Origin: a bacterium
Lineage (GTDB): Bacteria; Krumholzibacteriota; Krumholzibacteria; LZORAL124-64-63
Direction of reading: 5' to 3'
Length of the DNA stretch: 5,648 nt
NCBI GenBank assembly: GCA_003646045.1
Contig: QNDV01000179.1
Location: 1 to 5,648 of the forward strand
Shown here: in pieces, positions 1-4,859 of the stretch
Layout of the letters: every line of letters begins with the position of its first letter
Numbering within the stretch: the stretch's first letter is position 1
Position numbers and translations under genes: made by a program
The notes under the pieces: generated by a model
Told to the model about the DNA's origin: nothing
Database searches by the model: none
The model's input: the letters and a program-made list of their open reading frames with translations, nothing else

Positions 1-534
1 CCAGCGGGCGCCGGGGGCAATGCCCAGCAGTGGTGGACCTGCAGTGGTGGCCGGGGTCAGGTCATCAAAAACCGTGGCGGGTGTGTGGGCCACATCGGGA
101 GGTGTAGCTCCGACCATGGCGGGCAGCAGGTCGTCGAAGCGGTGGCGCATGGTGCGTTCCAGGGCGGTGGTCCGGCGGCCACCAGCCAGCAGGCCCAGCC
201 TCGCTACCGTATCCTTGCCCAGCCGTGCATCGGCGCCGCGTCCCAGGAAGGTCAGCACCAGGTGGGCCCGCAGGACCGCGTGGGCGTCGATCACCGTGTC
301 CCAACGGCGGCGGCGCAGAGTGCGGGCCAGTTGCCAGCTGCCCGCCACATTTTCCGACGGCAGGGAAACCACTTCGTCCACTCCCCGCACCCGGGCCATG
401 AGGGGGGCAAAAGCCGGCTTGGTAACCAGGGTGAAGCGGCGGCCGGCGGACAGCTCGCCGGCCCGGACCAGGGTGTGGGCCAGCAGACAGAGATCGCCCA
501 GGGCGCCGAAGCGGATGACCAAAACGTTGTGCAT
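1..534 (-). CDS. GT9-family glycosyltransferase (ADP-heptose:LPS heptosyltransferase-like), 3' part cut by window edge
   Basis: The reverse strand reads open from an ATG at 534 to the left edge, giving 178 residues without a stop; GT9 enzymes are usually about 340-350 residues, so roughly the N-terminal half is seen. It opens with MHNVLVIRFGALGDLCLLAH, the GT9 signature in which a first beta strand is followed by R-x-G-x-x-GD. An alternating alpha/beta pattern follows (TLVTKPAF near residue 38, DEVVSLP near 53, WDTVIDAHAVLRAHL near 78), typical of the Rossmann-like GT-B N-domain. The last visible residues, LLGIAPGARW, match the start of the C-domain, where heptosyltransferases carry a PGA-x-W-x-x-KRWP motif. 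The known family role is transfer of heptose from ADP-heptose to the LPS inner core at the cytoplasmic face. The acceptor cannot be told from half a protein, so no waa symbol is given. GAAAGGA lies 3 nt before the ATG. The gene is divergent from the CNNM operon. Confidence 0.88.
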   Translation of the reverse strand, partial: MHNVLVIRFGALGDLCLLAHTLVRAGELSAGRRFTLVTKPAFAPLMARVRGVDEVVSLPSENVAGSWQLARTLRRRRWDTVIDAHAVLRAHLVLTFLGRGADARLGKDTVARLGLLAGGRRTTALERTMRHRFDDLLPAMVGATPPDVAHTPATVFDDLTPATTAGPPLLGIAPGARW

Positions 535-569
535 GGGTCCTTTCGGGACAAATCGGTATCGGTGAGCGA

Positions 570-597
570 ATCATCACCCATGGTGTCACGGTCGCAA
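570..597 (-). promoter_or_regulatory. Candidate sigma70-type promoter for the glycosyltransferase gene
   Basis: On the minus strand TTGCGA (597-592) and GATGAT (575-570) are 16 nt apart, each matching 4 of 6 consensus bases. A run of seven A residues (minus strand, 607-601) sits just upstream of the -35 box, as an UP element would. Transcription would begin near 563, about 30 nt before the ATG. Box matches this weak occur by chance in any intergenic region, so the call rests mainly on position. Confidence 0.22.
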
Positions 598-622
598 ATG
601 TTTTTTTCAGGCCCGCCACGGC

Positions 623-651
623 TTGCCCGCCCGGTGGTCACCGGTTACCAT
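623..651 (+). promoter_or_regulatory. Candidate sigma70-type promoter for the CNNM operon
   Basis: TTGCCC (623-628) and TACCAT (646-651) are separated by exactly 17 nt, and each matches 4 of 6 consensus bases. A transcript starting near 658 would have a leader of about 40 nt holding a short GC hairpin and the ribosome binding site. This is the best-spaced pair I found in the plus-strand upstream region, but it is unproven and the organism's sigma preference is unknown. Confidence 0.28.
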
Positions 652-661
652 CCCGCGCGAG

Positions 662-678
662 GCCGGGGCACGCCCGGC
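662..678 (+). other. Short GC-rich hairpin in the operon leader
   Basis: GCCGGG (662-667) and CCCGGC (673-678) form a perfect 6-bp stem around a 5-nt loop. No T run follows, so it is not an intrinsic terminator. It lies 8 nt before the Shine-Dalgarno sequence, so it would be in the mRNA leader if the promoter proposed at 623-651 is real. It may simply reflect high GC content. Confidence 0.3.
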
Positions 679-686
679 AACCTTTC

Positions 687-692
687 GGGGAG
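687..692 (+). promoter_or_regulatory. Ribosome binding site deciding the GTG start of the first CNNM gene
   Basis: GGGGAG at 687-692 stands 6 nt before the GTG at 699. No ATG in this frame lies near it, and the GTG is directly followed by the hydrophobic N-terminus expected for this family, so the GTG start is preferred. Confidence 0.7.
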
Positions 693-698
693 TGTGTC

Positions 699-1952
699 GT
701 GGATCTGATCCTGTTACTTGTCCTGCTGGTACTGTCAGCTGCCTTTTCCGGCAGCGAGACCGCCTTCTTCGCTCTGGGCGAAGCCGAACGCGCACGCCTC
801 GAGGCGGAATCGGGGCGTGCCGGCCGGCGTGTCGTCCAGTTGCTGCGCCGTTCCCACGACCTGTTGTCCGCGCTGCTGATAGGTAATCTGCTGGTGAACA
901 CTGCCGCCAGCGTCCTGGCGACGAGCCTGTTCGTCCATTGGCTCGGGGGGCGGGGTACGGCTGTTGCGGTGGCGGTGCCCCTGGTCACCATCGTACTGCT
1001 GTTATTCGGCGAGATAACGCCCAAGATGCTGGCCCTGCGCTACCGGCGACAGGTCGCCATGCTGGCCCAGTGGCCCCTGGGACTGTGGCTGGCCCTGAAC
1101 GCCCCGCTGTTGAAGCTGCTGGGCTGGCTGCTGGCCGGTGTGTTGCGGCATCTGCCCCTGGAGAGGACCGGCACTCGACCCCTGACTCCCGACGAACTGG
1201 AGGCTTCCTGTGACCTGGCCGTTGCCGACGGCACCCTGAGCGAGACAGAGGGGCGGGCCTTGGCGAGACTGTTGCGCCTGGAGAGCCTGGCAGTGGCGCG
1301 GATCATGACACCCCGTACCGAGGTCGTCGCCCTGCGCCGTGGGGAAACCAGGTCCCAGGTGCTGGACACGGCCAGGGAGGCCGGGTTCAACCGCTATCCG
1401 GTACGGCCGCGGGACGGCGACCTGCCCGAGGGACTGTTCCACCTGAAGGACCTGCTGGACGCCTCCGGTCCCAAGGATAGCGACCCCCTGGGGGGCTCGC
1501 TGCGTCCCCTGGGTTTCGTGCCCGAAAGCAAGAACGTGGCTTCCCTGCTGGCCGAGATGCGCAGGGGCGCCGGCCACCTGGTGGCGGTAGTGGATGAGCA
1601 CGGCGATTTTACGGGTATCGTGACCCTGGCCGATTGCCTGCAGGCGCTCCTGGGGCAGGCCGCCGACATGGCCTATCACGATGTGGAAATAGTCCCCCTG
1701 GGTGATGGACGGTGGGTCCTGGGCGGTCGTACGAACCTGCGCGACCTGGAGGAGGCCTGCGGCCTGCGTCTGCCCGCCAGTCGCGACTACGTGACGGTGG
1801 CGGGATTTCTCATGGCCGGTCTAGGCAGGGTGCTTGAGGCGGGGGACCGTTTGACCCTGCCGGCCGCCCGTCTGACGGTTCTCGAAGTCACGAATCACCG
1901 TGTTGACCGCGTCCAGGTCACGCTGCTCGAATCCGGCGAGGGGGAGCCATGA
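699..1952 (+). CDS. CNNM/CorC-type transporter protein with DUF21, CBS pair and CorC_HlyC domains (full length)
   Basis: This 417-residue inner-membrane protein starts at a GTG. Residues 1-150 are the DUF21/CNNM membrane domain, with FSGSET at 16-21, IGNLLVN at 61-67 and FGEITPK at 103-109, plus hydrophobic stretches near 2-16, 55-80, 88-104 and 120-148. A linker helix leads to a CBS pair: CBS1 begins with RIMTPRTEVVAL (201-212) and CBS2 contains VVDEHGDFTGIVTLADCLQA (297-316). Residues about 325-410 form the CorC_HlyC domain (GDGRWVLGGRTNLRDLEE at 335 onward), which gives the usual full-length architecture. Relatives (bacterial CorB/CorC, MpfA and human CNNM proteins) act in Mg2+/Co2+ efflux or exchange, with ATP-Mg bound by the CBS module. 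The old label 'hemolysin' for such proteins is misleading. It is the first gene of a four-gene overlapping operon, and its stop overlaps the next start. The ion and direction of transport are inferred from the family. Confidence 0.93.
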   Translation: MDLILLLVLLVLSAAFSGSETAFFALGEAERARLEAESGRAGRRVVQLLRRSHDLLSALLIGNLLVNTAASVLATSLFVHWLGGRGTAVAVAVPLVTIVLLLFGEITPKMLALRYRRQVAMLAQWPLGLWLALNAPLLKLLGWLLAGVLRHLPLERTGTRPLTPDELEASCDLAVADGTLSETEGRALARLLRLESLAVARIMTPRTEVVALRRGETRSQVLDTAREAGFNRYPVRPRDGDLPEGLFHLKDLLDASGPKDSDPLGGSLRPLGFVPESKNVASLLAEMRRGAGHLVAVVDEHGDFTGIVTLADCLQALLGQAADMAYHDVEIVPLGDGRWVLGGRTNLRDLEEACGLRLPASRDYVTVAGFLMAGLGRVLEAGDRLTLPAARLTVLEVTNHRVDRVQVTLLESGEGEP

Positions 1953-2974
1953 GTGGCGCTCCCGGTTGGCTGCCCACCGTCGGCATCTTCCTGGCATCCC
2001 TCTTCCTGAGCGGGTTTTTCTCCGGCAGTGAGACGGGTTACATGAGTATCAGCAGGGCCCGCCTGCTGCGCGACGAACGTGTCGACGCAACGAGCCGTCG
2101 GCGCCTGGAGAGACTGCTGCGCCGTCTGGAGGATCCGATCCTGACCTGTCTGATCGGGACCAACCTGGCCAACGTCCTGGGTAGCGCCGTGGTGACGGTG
2201 GCCTTCACGGCGCGCTACGGGGACCGAGGTCAGTGGTATGCGTTGGCGGTGGTCTCGACCCTCGTTATTCTTTTTGGTGAGATTCTGCCGAAGGTACTGT
2301 TTCGCGAGTATCCAGAGCGACTGATGGCCCTGGGGGTGCGGCCGATGTCGCTGGCCATGGCGGTCACCGCGCCCTTGCGCCGCACCCTGGGCTGGTACAC
2401 TGCCCTGTGGCGGCGCCTGCTGCCCAGCGGGGCCGACGGTGTCGAACTTGATCGCCGCAACCTGACGGCCCTTTTGTTGACGAACTCGGTACCCACCGCC
2501 GATGATCGGCGTTTCACGGCGGCTCTGGGTGGCCTGGTGGAACTCGAGGCGAGAGCGGTGACGGAATTCGTCAAGTCCGTCGACGATCTGGTAACCGTTG
2601 ATCCTGGCACTACGGTGGGAAGCTGCCTGCGAATCGCGGCCGAGTCGGGCTTCAGCCGGCTGCCGGTGCGCGACGGCGACGACGTGGTGGCGTACGTACT
2701 GGTGCGTGACCTGCTTTTCATGGACCGGGACAGTCACCGGGCACCGGTGCCCTATCGCCTGCGGCATTCGCCCCTGGTGATTGACGGTCGCATGTCGCCC
2801 TACGAAGTGTTCGAGGAGTTGCGGGCGCGGGATTGCCAGTTGGCCATGGTGTCCGCCGCGGACGGGAACCTCGTGGGCATGATCACATTGGAAGACCTGA
2901 TCGAGGCGGTGGTAGGCTCCATCGCCGATGAGTTCGACCGGCCGGATCCGGCCAGTGAAAGGAAAGTGTCTTGA
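1949..2974 (+). CDS. Second CNNM (DUF21 + CBS) protein, short form without CorC_HlyC domain
   Basis: This 341-residue protein is a paralogue of the preceding gene; the two share an ATGA overlap, and GAGG at 1938-1941 precedes the ATG by 7 nt. The DUF21 domain has FSGSETGYMSISRARL at 24-39, LIGTNLANVLGSA at 68-80 and FGEILPK at 109-115, with membrane segments near 9-25, 66-88, 95-113 and 128-150. CBS1 (about 205-258) is diverged: the usual MTPR motif is replaced by EFVKSVDDLV, although FSRLPV (235-240) is kept. CBS2 ends in the canonical GMITLEDLIEAVVGSIADEF (310-329). The protein stops 12 residues later, so the C-terminal CorC_HlyC domain found in its neighbour is absent. Its stop codon runs directly into the next ORF, and no remnant is visible, so this looks like natural architecture and not a truncation. 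A heteromeric partner role with the upstream protein is an inference. The expected role is divalent cation transport at the inner membrane. Confidence 0.92.
   Translation: MSGAPGWLPTVGIFLASLFLSGFFSGSETGYMSISRARLLRDERVDATSRRRLERLLRRLEDPILTCLIGTNLANVLGSAVVTVAFTARYGDRGQWYALAVVSTLVILFGEILPKVLFREYPERLMALGVRPMSLAMAVTAPLRRTLGWYTALWRRLLPSGADGVELDRRNLTALLLTNSVPTADDRRFTAALGGLVELEARAVTEFVKSVDDLVTVDPGTTVGSCLRIAAESGFSRLPVRDGDDVVAYVLVRDLLFMDRDSHRAPVPYRLRHSPLVIDGRMSPYEVFEELRARDCQLAMVSAADGNLVGMITLEDLIEAVVGSIADEFDRPDPASERKVS
2958..2963 (+). promoter_or_regulatory. Ribosome binding site deciding the TTG start of the DUF1844 gene
   Basis: AAAGGA at 2958-2963 lies 7 nt before a TTG that overlaps the upstream TGA as TTGA. 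It supports a TTG start and translational coupling; no ATG in this frame occurs before the conserved domain begins. Confidence 0.7.
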
Positions 2975-3360
2975 ACCAGCAGCCTCCCAGCAAACATGAC
3001 CAGGTCCTGTTCCACCTGGTGGTCAATCTGCAGATGATGGCCATGCAGCAGCTCGGCAAGATCCAGGACCCGGCCACGGGCGAATCAACCCGGGATCTGA
3101 ACCAGGCCGCCGGAACCATCGACATTCTCGAGATGCTCAAGGAGAAGTGCCGCACCGGGACGCCAGAGGAGATCACGAAGGTGATGGACCAGGTGGTAAT
3201 GGACCTGCAACTGAACTACATGGACGAACTCAAGCAGGACCACACGCCACAGGATGATACCGAGGCCGGGCCCGCCACGGCGGAGAAGTCCTCCACCGCG
3301 GATGAGCCCGCCACCGAAACCGGGACCCCGCAGGGCGAGGACGAGGCTTGCGACAACTGA
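2971..3360 (+). CDS. DUF1844 family protein with acidic C-terminal tail
   Basis: This is a 129-residue soluble protein with no signal peptide or membrane segment. Residues 11-86 match the DUF1844 pattern: QVLFHLVVNLQMMAMQQLGK (11-30), then DPATGE (33-38), RDLNQAAGTIDILEMLKEKC (41-60), and a final helix QVVMDLQLNYMDEL (74-87). Compare the family form LxxLG...P.TGE..DL..A...ID.L.ML..KT......E...L....DLR..Y. The family's role is unknown; members are small cytosolic proteins of roughly 80-130 residues. Residues 88-129 are a low-complexity tail rich in D, E, T, P and A, probably disordered. It starts at TTG inside a 4-nt overlap with the short CNNM gene, and the next gene starts 13 nt before its stop, so it is co-translated with membrane and envelope proteins. 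K60 of the usual EKT motif region is a Cys here (EKC). Family assignment is from motif memory and was not searched. Confidence 0.82.
   Translation: MNQQPPSKHDQVLFHLVVNLQMMAMQQLGKIQDPATGESTRDLNQAAGTIDILEMLKEKCRTGTPEEITKVMDQVVMDLQLNYMDELKQDHTPQDDTEAGPATAEKSSTADEPATETGTPQGEDEACDN
3337..3340 (+). promoter_or_regulatory. Ribosome binding site deciding the TTG start of the barrel-TSP3 gene
   Basis: GAGG at 3337-3340 is 7 nt before a TTG at 3348. Both lie inside the end of the DUF1844 gene. Starting here gives Arg2 followed by a clean hydrophobic signal peptide core, which later candidate starts (CTG at 3357 or TTG at 3369) would trim. Confidence 0.55.
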
Positions 3361-4847
3361 TTTTCCTGTTGGCCTGGTTGGTGGCCGGAGCCTATCCGTC
3401 CGGCGCTGAAACCGTCGTGACGGCGGTGCCGGATACGGTGCCGGTGCCGCCGGTCCGCCGCGAATTGCCCCGCCACCAGGATTCGCTGCGTCTGAGCCGG
3501 CTGACTTCGGGTGTCATGCCGCCGGATGGGCTCGTGACGGTGGGCCTGGGTATCCGCAACTGGACAACGGTCTACCTGGTGAATGACGGGGAGGCGGACC
3601 AGCTGGAGCGGGTCAGCATGCGCGACTATTACCTGCTGGTCGAGATGTCCCCCTGGCGCTGGTTGCAGGTGAATGCCGAGGTGCCCTGGCGTACCTGGTC
3701 CGACGGCAAGGGCTGGATACCCGAGTCGGGTTCGGGACTGGGTGACGGCAGGTGGCAATTGGCCACGGGACGTACTCTGCCCGGAGGGAAACTCTCCGCC
3801 ACGATCTTTGGCGGTGGCAACCTGCCCGTGGGGGATACCGCCGCCGGCTTGGGCGAGGGTGTGCTGTCACCCACGGCGGGCGCGGCGCTGACCCTGCGTC
3901 TGTGGACCCACGCCCAGGTGCCGGAGATGCGCCTGCACCTGAACTGGTCGCGGACCTGGAACAAGCGGGAGGACCTGGGCTACGGCATGGGTACTACCCT
4001 GCTGGAACCGTGGCCGCCGCGGTACCAGTCAGCCGCTGCGGCTGGTGGCGACAAGCAGAACGATGCCGACACCTGGGGCGCGGCTCTCGAATTCAGACGC
4101 CATACGACCAGCCTGTGGGTGGAGTACGCCCACGACTCGTTCCGCGGCAACACCACTGTCAGCAGCAGCGAGGAACTGGCTACCCTGGCCATGGGGTTGC
4201 GCTGGGGCGTGCTGGAAGGCTGGGGCCTGGAGGGCGGCTACCTGCTGAGTCTGGCGGACGACGACGAGAATACCGAGTGGTGGCCGGCCTATCCCGACTG
4301 GCAGATGAGGCTTGCCGTGACACGCCAGTTCTCCAGCGGCGGTCGCGACCGCGATGACGACGGCATAGTGGACCGCAAGGACCATTGCCCGGACACCCCC
4401 GAGGACCACGACGGCTTCCAGGACGATGACGGCTGTCCCGAATACGACAACGACCACGACGGTATTCCCGATCGCCATGACGGTGCGCCGGATGCCGCCG
4501 AGGACTTCGATGGTTTCGAGGACGGCGACGGCATCCCGGATCCGGACAACGACCACGACGGGATTCCGGATCTGCGGGATCTGTGCCCGGACCTGCCCGA
4601 GGTCATGGATGGTCATCACGACGCCGACGGTTGTCCCGATGAACTGCAGGACCGCGACGGGGATTCTGTGGAGGATGCGCGTGACGGCTGCCCGGACGAG
4701 CCCGAGGACTTCGATGGTTTCGAGGACGACGACGGGTGTCCCGAAGCGGACAACGACCTCGACGGGATCGAAGACGAGCAGGACCAGTGTCCGGACCAGG
4801 CTGAGGACTACGACGGTGACGAGGACCAGGACGGGTGTCCGGAGTAG
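3348..4847 (+). CDS. Secreted outer-membrane beta-barrel-like protein with C-terminal TSP3-type Ca2+-binding repeats
   Basis: This 499-residue protein has three parts. Residues 1-20 (MRQLIFLLAWLVAGAYPSGA) are a signal peptide with a likely signal peptidase I cut after Ala20. Residues about 21-328 resemble porin-like or 'transporter' barrels: alternating polar/hydrophobic strands rich in W and Y (VEMSPWRWLQVNAEVPWRTW near 97-116), GLGDGRWQLATG, LSATIFGGGNLPVGD, and a last strand WQMRLAVTRQF ending in Phe328 like a BAM beta-signal. Residues 334-499 are five Asp-rich units of about 33 residues with DxDxDGxxD loops and CPD/GCPE motifs, as in thrombospondin type 3 repeats, which bind Ca2+. Bacterial proteins of this layout normally continue into an OmpA-like peptidoglycan-binding domain; this one ends with DGCPE and a TAG. 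All eight cysteines lie in the repeats. The likely place is the outer membrane with the repeats in the periplasm. It is the last gene of the operon, with a 13-nt overlap onto DUF1844. The barrel family is not identified precisely. Confidence 0.85.
   Translation: MRQLIFLLAWLVAGAYPSGAETVVTAVPDTVPVPPVRRELPRHQDSLRLSRLTSGVMPPDGLVTVGLGIRNWTTVYLVNDGEADQLERVSMRDYYLLVEMSPWRWLQVNAEVPWRTWSDGKGWIPESGSGLGDGRWQLATGRTLPGGKLSATIFGGGNLPVGDTAAGLGEGVLSPTAGAALTLRLWTHAQVPEMRLHLNWSRTWNKREDLGYGMGTTLLEPWPPRYQSAAAAGGDKQNDADTWGAALEFRRHTTSLWVEYAHDSFRGNTTVSSSEELATLAMGLRWGVLEGWGLEGGYLLSLADDDENTEWWPAYPDWQMRLAVTRQFSSGGRDRDDDGIVDRKDHCPDTPEDHDGFQDDDGCPEYDNDHDGIPDRHDGAPDAAEDFDGFEDGDGIPDPDNDHDGIPDLRDLCPDLPEVMDGHHDADGCPDELQDRDGDSVEDARDGCPDEPEDFDGFEDDDGCPEADNDLDGIEDEQDQCPDQAEDYDGDEDQDGCPE
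4347..4844 (+). repeat. Five in-frame 99-nt (33-residue) TSP3-like repeat units
   Basis: Units lie at 4347-4445 (33 residues), 4446-4544 (33), 4545-4649 (35, two extra residues LQ at the end), 4650-4748 (33) and 4749-4844 (32). The shared frame is D-x-D-x-D-G-x-x-D-x-x-D-x-C-P-D, then P/A-E-D-x-D-G-x-x-D-x-D-G-C-P. Units 1, 3, 4 and 5 each hold two Cys at unit positions 14 and 30; unit 2 has Ala and Ile there. About 40% of residues in units 1 and 2 are Asp or Glu. At the DNA level a 27-nt block in unit 2 (4498-4524) is identical to one in unit 4 (4702-4728), and 17 nt at the start of units 2 and 3 are identical. Confidence 0.93.
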
Positions 4848-4859
4848 ATTTCCCGGGGC

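Noticed and set aside
561..607. Intrinsic terminator ending in the T run at 601-607
   Set aside because: No GC-rich stem sits directly before the T run, and no plus-strand gene reads into it.
65..619. 184-residue minus-strand open frame next to the glycosyltransferase
   Set aside because: It is in a different frame of the same strand, lacks any motif, and overlaps the GT9 frame that has clear conserved sequence.
662..678. Leader hairpin as terminator or riboswitch (for example a Mg2+ sensor)
   Set aside because: There is a single 6-bp stem, no T run and a leader of only about 40 nt, too short for a known riboswitch; it is kept only as a small hairpin.
1002..1679. 225-residue minus-strand open frame over the long CNNM gene
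   Set aside because: It has Gln/Gly-rich composition typical of an antisense shadow and no motif; the plus strand holds conserved DUF21 and CBS motifs throughout.
1895..2767. 290-residue minus-strand open frame over the short CNNM gene
   Set aside because: It is rich in Q, H and R with no recognisable domain and lies antisense to a clear CNNM gene; such frames are common opposite high-GC coding DNA.
4029..4619. 196-residue minus-strand open frame opposite the TSP3 repeats
   Set aside because: The VVVVV-rich runs come from reading the GAC repeats backwards; it is a product of repeat composition.
4347..4844. CRISPR-like or satellite repeat array
   Set aside because: The units are contiguous, in frame, diverged in sequence and encode a known kind of protein repeat; there are no short identical repeats with unique spacers.
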